From positions 62,001 through 126,000 of the forward strand of contig NZ_RWGU01000045.1 of assembly GCF_003944755.1 (NCBI RefSeq): a stretch of DNA of 64,000 nt, written 5' to 3'. Within the stretch, counting starts at the first letter, position 1. Each line of letters starts with the position of its first letter. Below are positions 51,427 through 60,374 of the stretch, piece by piece. Source of the DNA: Rhodovulum robiginosum (GTDB taxonomy: Bacteria; Pseudomonadota; Alphaproteobacteria; Rhodobacterales; Rhodobacteraceae). A model generated the notes under the pieces. That model made no database searches. It had not been told where the DNA came from and worked only from the letters and a program-made list of their open reading frames with translations. The position numbers were made by a program, and so were the translations under genes.

Positions 51427-52559
51427 CCGACGATGTGCCCGAACCCGACCGCGTCGCAGGCGCCCCGCACCCGCGCGAGACGCCGCGCCTGATCGGTCAG
51501 GCGGCCGCCGAGGCAGCGTTCCTGGATGCCTATTCAACCGGGCGGATGCACCATGGCTGGCTGATCACGGGCCCGCGCGGGGTCGGAAAGGCCACGCTCG
51601 CGTGGTCGATCGCGCGCTTTCTGCTGACCCAGCCCGCCGAGGCCGAGGCAGGCCCGGGCCTGTTCGGCGACGCCCCCCCTGCCCCTGACCGGCTTGCCAT
51701 CGATCCCGAACACCCCGTCGCGCGCCGCATGGCCGCGCTGTCGGAACCGGGGCTGTTCCTGTTGCGCCGGGCTGTCGACGACAAGGCCCGGCCGCCCCGG
51801 CTGAAATCGGTGATCACGGTCGACGAGGTGCGCCGGCTCAAGGGGTTTTTCTCGCTTTCGGCAACCGAGGGGGGGCGGCGCGTCGTCATCGTCGATGCCG
51901 CCGACGAGATGAACCCGAATGCCGCCAATGCGCTGTTGAAGCTCCTGGAAGAGCCGCCCGCGCGATCCACGCTGCTGCTGGTCAGTCACCAGCCCTCGCG
52001 CCTCTTGCCCACCATCCGCTCGCGTTGCCGCGAATTGCGGCTCGCCACGCTGGGTCCTGACGAGATGGCCGAGGCGCTGGCGCTGGCCGGACAGGCCACA
52101 GGCGACACCGCGGCGCTGGCCGCGCTCTCGGGCGGCTCGGTGGGCGAGGCGATCCGGCTGATCAATCTCGACGGGCTGAAGCTTTACGCCGATCTGGTTG
52201 CACTGCTGGCGGGCCAGCCGCGGCTTGACCGGCCCGCCGCGATCCGGCTGGCCGAAAGCGTGGCCGGGCGCGGCGCCGAGGCGCGGTTCGACCTGCTGGT
52301 GCGGCTGATCGAGCTGTTTCTCGCGCGCGTGGCCCGCGCGGGCGTGGCCGGCCCGCCCGAGGCCGAGGCCGCCCCCGGCGAGGCCGCGCTGCTGGCCCGG
52401 CTCGCGCCGCATCCGTCGGCCGCCCGCGCCTGGGCCGAGGCGGCGCAGCACCTCGCCCAGCGGGCGCGCCAGGGCCGGGCGGTCAACCTTGACCCCGCCG
52501 CGCTCATCCTCGATACGGTGCTGAGAATGGAGGAAACGGCGGCAAAGGTCGCCGCCTGA
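51423..52559 (+). CDS. holB: DNA polymerase III subunit delta'
   Basis: A 378-residue AAA+ clamp-loader subunit. GPRGVGKATLAWSIARFLL is a P-loop; DAADEMNPNAANALLKLLEEPPARSTLLLVSH is Walker B/sensor 1; TIRSRCRELRL is the SRC arginine-finger motif. It is coupled to tmk by an ATGA overlap and followed 9 nt later by tatD. The tmk-holB-tatD order is conserved widely in Proteobacteria. Confidence 0.94.
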   Translation: MTDDVPEPDRVAGAPHPRETPRLIGQAAAEAAFLDAYSTGRMHHGWLITGPRGVGKATLAWSIARFLLTQPAEAEAGPGLFGDAPPAPDRLAIDPEHPVARRMAALSEPGLFLLRRAVDDKARPPRLKSVITVDEVRRLKGFFSLSATEGGRRVVIVDAADEMNPNAANALLKLLEEPPARSTLLLVSHQPSRLLPTIRSRCRELRLATLGPDEMAEALALAGQATGDTAALAALSGGSVGEAIRLINLDGLKLYADLVALLAGQPRLDRPAAIRLAESVAGRGAEARFDLLVRLIELFLARVARAGVAGPPEAEAAPGEAALLARLAPHPSAARAWAEAAQHLAQRARQGRAVNLDPAALILDTVLRMEETAAKVAA

Positions 52560-52568
52560 GGCGAGCGC

Positions 52569-53375
52569 ATGACCGACACCCCAGACATCACCGACAGCCA
52601 CTGCCACCTCGACTTTCCCGATTTCGCGCCCGACCTGCCCGGCGTCGTGGACCGCGCGGCCGAGGCCGGCGTGACCCGCATGGTCACGATCTGCACCAAG
52701 CTGCGGCACGAGCCGCAGGTGCGCGCCATCGCCGAACGGTTTGCCCCGGTCTTCTACGCCGCCGGCACCCACCCGATGAGCGCCGCGGAAGAGCCCTTGG
52801 CGACCGTGGACGAATTGCTGGCGCTGGCCAGACACCCGAAATTCGTGGGCATCGGCGAGTCCGGGCTCGACTATCATTACACCGCCGACAGCGCCGAGGC
52901 GCAGCAGCAAAGCCTGCGCATCCACATCGCGGCCGCGCGCGAGACCGGCCTGCCGCTGATCATCCATGCCCGCGCGGCGGATGAAGACATGGCCCGCATC
53001 CTGGCCGAGGAATACCGCGCCGGCGCCTATGCCTGCGTCATGCATTGCTTCAGTTCGGGCGCGGGGCTGGCCCGCGCCGCGCTGGACCTTGGCTTTTACC
53101 TGTCGATGTCGGGTATTGCGACCTTCCCCAAGTCGAAAGAGCTGCGAGAGATCTTCGCCGCCGCACCGCTCGACCGCATCCTGGTGGAAACCGACGCGCC
53201 CTACCTGGCGCCCCCGCCCCACAGGGGCAAGCGCAACGAACCGGCCTATACCGCGCTCACCGCGCGTGTGGGCGCCGATGTCTTCGGGATGGACTATCCC
53301 GATTTCGCTGCCGCGACGCAGGCCAATTTCGACCGGCTGTTCAGCAAGGCCGCCGCCTGGAGGCAGGCCGCGTGA
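52569..53375 (+). CDS. TatD family metal-dependent hydrolase
   Basis: A 268-residue TIM-barrel deoxyribonuclease-like hydrolase. Metal ligands appear in order: DSHCHLDF, GIGESGLDYHY, IIHARAADEDM, MHCFSSGAG and ETDAPYLAPPPHRGKRNEP. It probably acts as a 3'-5' exonuclease or in related DNA/quality-control functions. It ends overlapping the following MBL gene (GTGA). Confidence 0.94.
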   Translation: MTDTPDITDSHCHLDFPDFAPDLPGVVDRAAEAGVTRMVTICTKLRHEPQVRAIAERFAPVFYAAGTHPMSAAEEPLATVDELLALARHPKFVGIGESGLDYHYTADSAEAQQQSLRIHIAAARETGLPLIIHARAADEDMARILAEEYRAGAYACVMHCFSSGAGLARAALDLGFYLSMSGIATFPKSKELREIFAAAPLDRILVETDAPYLAPPPHRGKRNEPAYTALTARVGADVFGMDYPDFAAATQANFDRLFSKAAAWRQAA

Positions 53376-54172
53376 GCGGACACCTGACATTCACCATACT
53401 CGGATGCGGCTCGTCGGGTGGTGTGCCGCGCCTTGGCGGGCACTGGGGCGCCTGCGACCCGGACGAGCCAAAAAACCATCGCCAGCGCTGCTCGATGCTG
53501 ATCACCCGCGAAGGCGCGGGGGGCATCACGCGGGTGCTGATCGACACGACCCCCGATCTGCGCACCCAGCTCTTGCGGGCGGGGGTGGGCGTGCTGGAGG
53601 CGGTGGTCTACACCCATGCCCATGCCGATCATGTGCACGGCATCGACGATCTGCGCCAGATCGTGTTCAACACCCGGCGCCGGCTGGCCGTCTGGGCGGA
53701 CGGTGCCACGCAGGATGCGCTTTACAGCCGGTTCGGCTATGCCTTCACCCAGCCCGAAGGCTCGCCCTACCCGCCGATCCTGGAGATGCACACGATCGAC
53801 GGGCCGGTCACCATCGACGGGCCCGGCGGGCCGGTCACGCTGATGCCGTTCCGCGTCAACCACGGCGCCATCGACGCGCTGGGCTTTCGCATCGACCGGC
53901 TGGCCTACCTGCCGGACGTTGCCGAGATGTACGACGAAAGCTGGGCGATGCTGGAAGGGCTCGACATCCTGGTCCTAGACGCGCTGCGCCGCACACCGCA
54001 CCCCACGCACCTGCATCTGGAAAAATCGCTGGAATGGATCGAACGGCTGGCGCCGAAACGCGCGGTCCTGACCAACATGCATCTCGACCTCGACTATGCC
54101 ACTGTGGAGGCGGAAACGCCCGCCCATGTCACCCCGGCCTATGACGGGATGACCCTGACCCTACCCAGCTGA
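53372..54172 (+). CDS. MBL-fold metal-dependent hydrolase (PhnP-like)
   Basis: A 266-residue metallo-beta-lactamase-fold enzyme starting GTG at 53372, overlapping the tatD stop. FTILGCGSSGGVPRLGG is the PhnP-type N-terminus; THAHADHVHGIDDLRQI is the HxHxDH zinc motif; NHGAIDALGFRIDRLAYLPDV and DALRRTPHPTHLHLEKSLEW follow. PhnP members are phosphodiesterases, such as for cyclic ribose phosphates. It shares 1 bp with the following transporter gene. Confidence 0.92.
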   Translation: MSGHLTFTILGCGSSGGVPRLGGHWGACDPDEPKNHRQRCSMLITREGAGGITRVLIDTTPDLRTQLLRAGVGVLEAVVYTHAHADHVHGIDDLRQIVFNTRRRLAVWADGATQDALYSRFGYAFTQPEGSPYPPILEMHTIDGPVTIDGPGGPVTLMPFRVNHGAIDALGFRIDRLAYLPDVAEMYDESWAMLEGLDILVLDALRRTPHPTHLHLEKSLEWIERLAPKRAVLTNMHLDLDYATVEAETPAHVTPAYDGMTLTLPS

Positions 54173-55101
54173 TGCAGGCGCTGATCGAGGTCATCCTTCC
54201 GGTCTTTCTGGTGCTGGGCTTCGGCTATGTTGCGGTCTGGCGCGGGCTATTCAGCGAGGCGGCTGTCGACGGGTTGATGAAGTTCGCCCAGAACTTCGCA
54301 ATCCCCTGCCTGCTGTTCCGGGCGATCTCGACGCTCGACCTGGGTCAGAACTTCGATCTGCGGCTTCTCATCACCTTCTACTCAGGGGCGCTGGCGGGCT
54401 TCTTCGTCGGGCTGATCGGGGCGCGGCTGATCTTCGGGCGCGGCTGGGAGGACAGCGTCGCCATCGGGTTCATCGGGCTGTTCTCGAACTCGCTGCTTCT
54501 GGGCCTGCCGATTACCGAGCGCGCCTTCGGCGCGAACGCGCTGCAACCCAATTACGCGATCATCGCGATCCACGCGCCGTTCTGCTACGCGGTCGGGCTG
54601 ACCGCGATGGAGATCGTGCGCAACCGGGGCGCCGGGCTTGTCCGCACATTCGGCGCGATCCTGCGGTCGATGTTCCGAAATGCGCTGGTGATCGGCATCG
54701 CGCTGGGGTTCGCGGTGAACCTCTCGGGCGTCCAGTTGCCGGGCGTGTTGTCCGAGGCGCTCGACATGATGATCCGCGCCGCCCTGCCCGCGGCGCTGTT
54801 CGGGCTGGGCGGCATCCTGGTGCGCTATCGTCCCGAGGGCGACCTGCGCGTGATTGCCTTTGCCTGCGCGCTGTCGTTGGTGCTGCACCCGTGCGTTGCC
54901 TGGCTGACGGGCCGTGCCGTGGGGCTCGACACCGGGCAATTCCGCTCGGCGGTGCTGACCGCGGCCATGGCGCCGGGCGTGAACACCTACATCTTCGCCA
55001 ACATGTACGGCGCGGCGCGGCGGGTGGCGGCGTCGTCGGTGCTGATCGGCACGGCGGTGTCGATCCTGACGATCTGGCTGTGGCTCGCGCTCCTGCCCTG
55101 A
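54172..55101 (+). CDS. AEC family transporter (auxin efflux carrier-like)
   Basis: A 309-residue polytopic membrane protein with about ten hydrophobic segments. FAQNFAIPCLLFRAIS, GLFSNSLLLGLPITERAFG and the C-terminal APGVNTYIFANMYG match AEC/MdcF-type carriers of organic acids. Substrate unknown. It is translationally coupled to the MBL gene (TGATG) and convergent with the polyamine ABC operon, 3 nt away. Confidence 0.9.
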   Translation: MQALIEVILPVFLVLGFGYVAVWRGLFSEAAVDGLMKFAQNFAIPCLLFRAISTLDLGQNFDLRLLITFYSGALAGFFVGLIGARLIFGRGWEDSVAIGFIGLFSNSLLLGLPITERAFGANALQPNYAIIAIHAPFCYAVGLTAMEIVRNRGAGLVRTFGAILRSMFRNALVIGIALGFAVNLSGVQLPGVLSEALDMMIRAALPAALFGLGGILVRYRPEGDLRVIAFACALSLVLHPCVAWLTGRAVGLDTGQFRSAVLTAAMAPGVNTYIFANMYGAARRVAASSVLIGTAVSILTIWLWLALLP

Positions 55102-55104
55102 GCC

Positions 55105-55965
55105 TCAGCCCGGGCTCATGCCGCGCAGCCTTTCCGACCGCCGGCGCAGGATCTCGACCGTCGCCAGCAGCGCGATGGAAATCGCCACCAGGATGGTCGC
55201 CACCGCGAGGATGGTCGGGCTGATCTGTTCGCGCAGGCCGGTGAACATCTGCCAGGGCAGCGTCTGCTGGTTGGCCGAGCCCACGAAGAGCACCACCACC
55301 ACCTCGTCGAACGAGGTGATGAAGGCGAACAGGCCACCCGAAATCACGCCGGGCAGGATCAGCGGCATCTGCACCCTGAAAAAGGTCTTCACCGGGTCTG
55401 CGCCCAGGCTGGCCGAGGCGCGCGTCAAAGACCTGTCGAAGCCGACCAACGTGGCCGTCACAGTGATGATGACAAACGGAATGCCCAGCGCGGCATGGGC
55501 CAGCACGACGCCCATATAGGTGCCCTGCAACCCGATGCGCGAATAGAAGAAATACATTCCCGCCGCCGAAATGATCAGCGGCACGATCATCGGCGAGATC
55601 AGAATCGCCATGATCGCCCGGCGAAACGGCACATGGTCCTGGCTGAGCCCCACCGCGGCCAGCGTGCCGAGGCTGACCGACAGGATGGTCGCCATCGGTG
55701 CGATCTTGACCGAGTTGGACAGCGCCTGCTGCCAGTCGGGATTGGTGAAGAAATCCCGGTAGTGCTTCAGCGAGTAGGCGTCGGACTCGAAGGCCAGCAT
55801 CCCCGGCGTGAAGGTGAAGAAGTTCTCGGCGTTGAAGCTGAGCGGGATGATCACCATGATCGGCGCGATCAGGAAGAAGAAGATCAGCCCGCAGATCACC
55901 TTGAAACCGTAATGCCAGATGCGCTGGCCGGTGGTGGCATAGGGTGGCAGGTCCATTTGTGACAT
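55105..55965 (-). CDS. Polyamine-type ABC transporter permease (PotC-like)
   Basis: A 286-residue permease with six transmembrane helices. The EAA loop FDRSLTRASASLGADPVKTFFRVQMPLILPGV is characteristic of PotC/PotI. It is the last gene of the minus-strand operon (ATPase, binding protein, DUF1330-like, PotB-like, PotC-like), 6 nt after the PotB-like stop. Spermidine/putrescine import is the family function; another cation or opine-like substrate cannot be excluded. Confidence 0.9.
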   Translation of the reverse strand: MSQMDLPPYATTGQRIWHYGFKVICGLIFFFLIAPIMVIIPLSFNAENFFTFTPGMLAFESDAYSLKHYRDFFTNPDWQQALSNSVKIAPMATILSVSLGTLAAVGLSQDHVPFRRAIMAILISPMIVPLIISAAGMYFFYSRIGLQGTYMGVVLAHAALGIPFVIITVTATLVGFDRSLTRASASLGADPVKTFFRVQMPLILPGVISGGLFAFITSFDEVVVVLFVGSANQQTLPWQMFTGLREQISPTILAVATILVAISIALLATVEILRRRSERLRGMSPG

Positions 55966-55971
55966 AGCTTT

Positions 55972-57696
55972 TTACCCCAGGCTCACGTTGTCGATGCCCA
56001 CGAGCTTGTCATAGGCCCAGTAAAGGATCAGCACGACCGCCAGCAGGATGGTACCCAGCGCGGCCGCGAGGCCCCAGTTGAGCGAGCTGGAGATGTGATA
56101 GGCGATCCGGTTCGAGATGAAAGTACCCGTGGTGCCGCCGACCAGCTCGGGCGTGATGTAGTACCCGATGGACAGGATGAACACGAGGATGCAACCCGCG
56201 CCGATGCCCGGCACGCTCTGCGGGAAATAGACCCGCCAGAACGCCGTCCAGTTGGTGGCGCCCAACGATTTCGCCGCGCGTACGTAGGAGGGCGGGATCG
56301 TCTTCATCACCGAGTAGAGCGGCAGAATCATGAAGGGCAGCAGGATGTGCGTCATTGCAACGATCGTGCCGAACTGGTTGTTGATCATGACCAATCGCCC
56401 GTCGTCGGCCACCAGCCCGATCCACACCAGCACGTCGTTGATCACGCCTTGCTGTTGCAGCAAGACCTTCCAGGCCGAGGTCCGCACAAGGAGCGAGGTC
56501 CAGAATGGCAGCAGCACCAGGATCAGCAGAAGGTTCGACGTCCTCAGCGGCAAGTTCGACAGGAGATAGGCGATCGGATAGCCGAGCAGCACGCAACTGC
56601 CCATGATAACCAGGCTCATGAAGAGCGTGCGCTTGAAGAGCAGCATGTAGATCCGCTGGTCTTCGGGCTGGGCGGATACGCCGTCCGGCGTCTTTTGCAA
56701 ATCGACCGAGGCCAGGAAATAGCCGGCGGTGTAGTCCGGCGCGAAGGCCTGGATCGTGGCCCAGACATCGGGATCGGCCCAGTCTTCCTCGGCGTCGACA
56801 AACATCTCCGACAGCGGCACAGTATCAAACCCTGCCACGGCCGCGCGGGCCGGTTCGAGCAGCGCCTGCGCATCCGCGCCGAGCGTTGCCACGGAATCGG
56901 GCGTCGCCTGGGCGAGGTCGCGGTAAAGCGCCAGATAGACCGGCGCCCAGGGCTCTTCCGCGGCCGGGTTGTCGTCGTTCTCGACCTGGGCGATGCGGGC
57001 GAATTCGCCATAGGCATCGGCGGTTTCAGGCAGAACATCCGCCACGCCGTCCTTCACCTCGAATAGCGGCTGCGGGGTCTCGAAATCGCGGTCGGCCTCT
57101 TCGGCCGCGGCCCGGTCGGCCAGCCACTCTTCGTATTGCGCGCTCCAGCCGGGCTCGGCCATCAGCGACATCCAGGTTGCGGGCTCTTCCCAGGCCGGCG
57201 TCAGCGCCACGAACTGGTCGAGATAAACCTCGCCGAAATCGTCGACCCTTCGGCCGGTCTTGCGGAACAGCGACGAGATGCCTGTCATCTCGTAGTTCAG
57301 GCGGGTGCCGAGGCGGGTATGCTGCTTGCGCTCGGCGGCGGCCACCAAGTCGTACGTAAAGGCCGCCAGCACGTCGTCGCCCGGCATCTCGCCGCTGGTA
57401 TGATCCCATTGCTCAAGCGCGACCGTGGTGCGCGGCAGGGTTTCCGAGACGATCTCGTTCTCGACCGAGCGGAACAGCATGTCCGCGATCGGCGCGATGA
57501 AGGTCACGAGGATAAAGATCAGCAGCGGCGCGATCAGCGCCAGCGCGCGCAGCTTTTCTGCGCGCAATGCGCGGCGCAGGCTTTGCTTGAGCGGGCGGCC
57601 GTCTGCGGCCAGAACCGGCCCGGTCTCTTCGCCCTCGGCGCTGCCGCTCCGGGCAGATCGGCCGGCGGGGCCGGCTTCGGTCGCAAGATCGGTCAT
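55972..57696 (-). CDS. Polyamine-type ABC transporter permease (PotB-like) with large insert
   Basis: A 574-residue permease, about twice the usual PotB length. The first transmembrane helix is at about residues 50-75 (LALIAPLLIFILVTFIAPIADML). An acidic, Ala/Glu-rich periplasmic insert of about 270 residues runs to about residue 350. The remaining five helices then follow from TLFMSLVIMGSCVLLGYPIAYLL. The EAA loop (MKTIPPSYVRAAKSLGATNWTAFWRVYFPQSVPGIG) is intact. The insert is in frame and has normal codon use. It overlaps the DUF1330-like gene by 4 bp. Confidence 0.9.
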   Translation of the reverse strand: MTDLATEAGPAGRSARSGSAEGEETGPVLAADGRPLKQSLRRALRAEKLRALALIAPLLIFILVTFIAPIADMLFRSVENEIVSETLPRTTVALEQWDHTSGEMPGDDVLAAFTYDLVAAAERKQHTRLGTRLNYEMTGISSLFRKTGRRVDDFGEVYLDQFVALTPAWEEPATWMSLMAEPGWSAQYEEWLADRAAAEEADRDFETPQPLFEVKDGVADVLPETADAYGEFARIAQVENDDNPAAEEPWAPVYLALYRDLAQATPDSVATLGADAQALLEPARAAVAGFDTVPLSEMFVDAEEDWADPDVWATIQAFAPDYTAGYFLASVDLQKTPDGVSAQPEDQRIYMLLFKRTLFMSLVIMGSCVLLGYPIAYLLSNLPLRTSNLLLILVLLPFWTSLLVRTSAWKVLLQQQGVINDVLVWIGLVADDGRLVMINNQFGTIVAMTHILLPFMILPLYSVMKTIPPSYVRAAKSLGATNWTAFWRVYFPQSVPGIGAGCILVFILSIGYYITPELVGGTTGTFISNRIAYHISSSLNWGLAAALGTILLAVVLILYWAYDKLVGIDNVSLG

Positions 57697-57983
57697 TGCA
57701 CCCCCTCGACCAGCAAGATGTCACGTTCGGCGGTGGCACGGCGCATCGCGGCCACCTCCTGATATTCCGGAGAGTAGAGGGCGCGCCTGGCGCCGTCGAA
57801 ATCGGGGAACTCGTTCACGACATGCCGCTCCTTGATCGGGCCATCGGGCGCCTCCGAGGCGCCGCCGCGGGCGATGAACCGCCCGCCATGGCTTTCCGGG
57901 ATCGGCGCATCGCGCCGGGTGTATTCCTGGTACGCCACCGGGTCGGTCACGGTGATATGGCCGACGTCATAGCCCTTGGGCAT
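57693..57983 (-). CDS. DUF1330-like small protein in polyamine ABC operon
   Basis: A 96-residue dimeric alpha-beta barrel-type protein: MPKGYDVGHITVTDPVAYQEYTRRDAP, GGRFIARGG, HVVNEFPDFDGARRALYSPEYQEVAAMR and a C-terminal strand DILLVEGV. DUF1330 members are small ferredoxin-fold proteins of unknown function. It lies between the binding-protein and permease genes and overlaps the PotB-like start by 4 bp, so it is part of the transporter operon. It may process or sense the substrate; no evidence beyond context. Confidence 0.85.
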   Translation of the reverse strand: MPKGYDVGHITVTDPVAYQEYTRRDAPIPESHGGRFIARGGASEAPDGPIKERHVVNEFPDFDGARRALYSPEYQEVAAMRRATAERDILLVEGVQ

Positions 57984-58005
57984 GGGTGTGCCCCCCTATC
58001 CATGG

Positions 58006-58076
58006 GCCCGGGGCATGGGCATGCACGCCCCGGGCATGTGTCCGTGTCGCCATGCCGCGCGCCCCGGAAAGGGCGC
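58006..58076 (-). other. Intercistronic hairpins after the polyamine-type binding-protein gene
   Basis: GCCCGGGGC (58006-58014) pairs with GCCCCGGGC (58027-58035), and GCGCCC (58059-58064) pairs with GGGCGC (58071-58076). No T-run. They are placed as at glpV-glpS, and probably limit expression of the membrane genes relative to the binding protein. Confidence 0.55.
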
Positions 58077-58090
58077 CCGGCACAGGGGCC

Positions 58091-59197
58091 TTACTGAGCC
58101 AGCCAGGCCTGGAACTTGGCGTCCAGGTCGTCGCGGTAGTCAGCCCACCACTCGTAGTTGTAGAGCAGCGTGTTGGAGGCGTTGGCCGGATCGGTCGGCA
58201 TGTGCGGCGCCATTTTGATGCCGAGTTCGGCATGCTCGCCGACAAGCGGCGCCGAAGAGGCGCGGGCCGGGCCGTAAGAGATGTACTTGGCCTGGTCTGC
58301 CAGCCGCTGCGTGTCCGTCGCGAAGTTGACGAAGTCCTTCACGCGGGCGAGCGCCTCGTCGGACAGGCCCGTGGGGATGATCCAACCGTCAAGGTCGAAC
58401 ACCTGCATGTCCCACAGCATCGCGACGGGCTGGTCCTGCTCTTCGATCAGGCTGAACAGCCGGCCGTTATAGGTCGAGCCAATGACGACCTCGCCATCGG
58501 CCAGAAGCTGCGGCGTGTCGGCACCGGCCGACCACCAGACCACCTGATCCTTGATCTCGTCGAGCTTGGCGAAGGCGCGGTCCTGGCCCTCTTCGGTCTC
58601 GAGCACGTCGTAGATGTCTTCCTTGGCCACGCCGTCGCAGTAGAGCGCCCATTCCATGTTGTTGATCGGACGCTTCTCCAGCGAACGCTTGCCGGGGTAG
58701 GCCTCCAGGTCGAACACGTCGCACACGGTCGAGGGCGGGGTGTCGCCCACCATGTCGGTGCGATAGCCGAAGGTGGTGGAATAGACGATCTGCGGGATGA
58801 AGCAGTCGCTGACGATCAGGTCACCGAAATCTTCCGAGGCGGGCGTCCCGTCGGGGGCCGGCGCCAGAAGCTCGTCGGGGTCGTATTCCATCGCGAGGCC
58901 CTCGTCGCAGAGGCGCATAGCGTCAGAGGCGACCACGTCGACGAGATCCCAGGTGATGTTGCCAGCCTCGTTCATGGCGCGCAGCTTGGCCACGGCCTCG
59001 TTCGAGCTTTCGTCCCAGACGACCTCCAACCCTTCATGCATTTCCTTGTAGGGGTCGGCATAGGCGTTGATCTGGCTTTGCTGATAGGCGCCGCCCCAGG
59101 AGACCAACGTCATCGAGTCGGTCATATCCTGGGCGAAGGACGCCGGTGCGGCGACGAGCGCCGCCCCAGTGGCAAGCAGAATGCTTTTCAGTTTCAT
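58091..59197 (-). CDS. Polyamine-type ABC transporter substrate-binding protein (PotD-like)
   Basis: A 368-residue periplasmic binding protein with Sec signal MKLKSILLATGAALVAAPASFA. MTLVSWGGAYQQSQINAYADPYKE and DLVDVVASDAMRLCDEG, followed by IPTGLSDEALARVKDFVNFATD, match PotD/PotF. The four cysteines include DCFIPQ and YCDG. It is the second gene of the operon, 79 nt after the ATPase stop. Confidence 0.9.
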   Translation of the reverse strand: MKLKSILLATGAALVAAPASFAQDMTDSMTLVSWGGAYQQSQINAYADPYKEMHEGLEVVWDESSNEAVAKLRAMNEAGNITWDLVDVVASDAMRLCDEGLAMEYDPDELLAPAPDGTPASEDFGDLIVSDCFIPQIVYSTTFGYRTDMVGDTPPSTVCDVFDLEAYPGKRSLEKRPINNMEWALYCDGVAKEDIYDVLETEEGQDRAFAKLDEIKDQVVWWSAGADTPQLLADGEVVIGSTYNGRLFSLIEEQDQPVAMLWDMQVFDLDGWIIPTGLSDEALARVKDFVNFATDTQRLADQAKYISYGPARASSAPLVGEHAELGIKMAPHMPTDPANASNTLLYNYEWWADYRDDLDAKFQAWLAQ

Positions 59198-59239
59198 GCA
59201 GTTCTCTCCTTAGTTTCGTAGGCCCTTTAGCGGTACATG

Positions 59240-59266
59240 CCCCTCTGCCCGGGCAGGATTGAGGGG
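59240..59266 (-). other. Intercistronic hairpin between ATPase and binding-protein genes
   Basis: CCCCTC (59240-59245) pairs with GAGGGG (59261-59266), with an internal CTGCCC/GGGCAG palindrome. No T-run. It may act as an mRNA processing or stability element. Confidence 0.4.
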
Positions 59267-59276
59267 CTGCGCGCGC

Positions 59277-60374
59277 TCAGGCTTCAAGCGCGCGGCAATC
59301 CTCCGGCTGCCATCCGATCTCGATCTTCTCGCCTGGTTGCAGCCGGCGTTGATCGGGGGCATTGCGCGTCTTGATGACAAAATCGTCGTTGCCCGCAACG
59401 CGCAGCCGGGTGCGGTAGATGTCGCCCATGTAGATGAACTCCAGCACCTCGGCATGGATGGTATGGGCGTTTTCGCCCAACCGGTCCTTGTTGATCTCCA
59501 CCCGCTCGGGGCGGATGGAAATGAGCGTGCGCTCGCCAGGCTGCGAAACGTTGACCGGCTTGGCGTCGATCAGCTCGCCATCGTCGAGTTCGACCAGCGC
59601 CACGCCGTCGTTGATTTCCTTGACGGTGCCCATCAGCGTGTTGTTTTCGCCGATAAACTGGGCGACGAAGCTGTTCTGCGGCTGCTCGTACAGCTCGTCG
59701 GGCGGCGCAAGTTGCTGGATGCGCCCGTCGTCGAACACCGCGACCCGGTCCGACATGGTCAGCGCCTCGGTCTGGTCATGGGTGACGTAAACCGTGGTGA
59801 TCCCAAGTTCGTGGGCCAGTCGCGTGATCTCGAATTGCATATGCTCGCGCAGCTGCTTGTCGAGCGCGCCCAGCGGTTCGTCCATCAGCACCAGCTCCGG
59901 CTCGAACACCAGGGCGCGCGCCAGCGCGATCCGCTGTTGCTGCCCGCCCGAAAGCTGCGCCGGGCGTCGACCGCCGAATTCGCCCATCTGCACCATGTCG
60001 AGGGCGCGTTGCACCTTGGCGTCGCGGTCTGACTTGCCGATATTGCGTACCTCCAGCGGGAAAGCGAGGTTCTCGGCCACGGTCATGTGCGGAAACAGCG
60101 CGTAGTTCTGGAAGACCATCCCGATCCCGCGCTTGTGGGGCGGAATGTTGTTGATGGGCTGCCCCGCGAGCAGGATGTCGCCATGCGTGGCCGTCTCGAA
60201 GCCCGCGAGCATCATCAGGCAGGTCGTCTTGCCCGACCCGGAGGGTCCGAGCATCGTCAGGAATTCGCCCCTGCCGATACCGAGGTTCAGATCTTTCACA
60301 ACGAGCGTTTCGCCGTCGTAGCTTTTCTGGACGCGATCAAAGACCACGAAATCCGTGTCAGATGCGGTCGTCAA
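59277..60374 (-). CDS. Polyamine-type ABC transporter ATPase (PotA-like)
   Basis: A 365-residue ATPase with all canonical motifs: Walker A GPSGSGKTT, Q-loop VFQNYALFP, signature LSGGQQQRIALARAL, Walker B LVLMDEPLGALD, H-loop YVTHDQTEALTMSD. A C-terminal TOBE domain follows (SIRPERVEI). GGGAG lies 6 nt before a TTG at 60374, which gives the usual short leader. Upstream in-frame ATGs lack a Shine-Dalgarno and would add Arg/Lys-rich non-family sequence. First gene of the operon. Confidence 0.92.
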   Translation of the reverse strand: MTTASDTDFVVFDRVQKSYDGETLVVKDLNLGIGRGEFLTMLGPSGSGKTTCLMMLAGFETATHGDILLAGQPINNIPPHKRGIGMVFQNYALFPHMTVAENLAFPLEVRNIGKSDRDAKVQRALDMVQMGEFGGRRPAQLSGGQQQRIALARALVFEPELVLMDEPLGALDKQLREHMQFEITRLAHELGITTVYVTHDQTEALTMSDRVAVFDDGRIQQLAPPDELYEQPQNSFVAQFIGENNTLMGTVKEINDGVALVELDDGELIDAKPVNVSQPGERTLISIRPERVEINKDRLGENAHTIHAEVLEFIYMGDIYRTRLRVAGNDDFVIKTRNAPDQRRLQPGEKIEIGWQPEDCRALEA

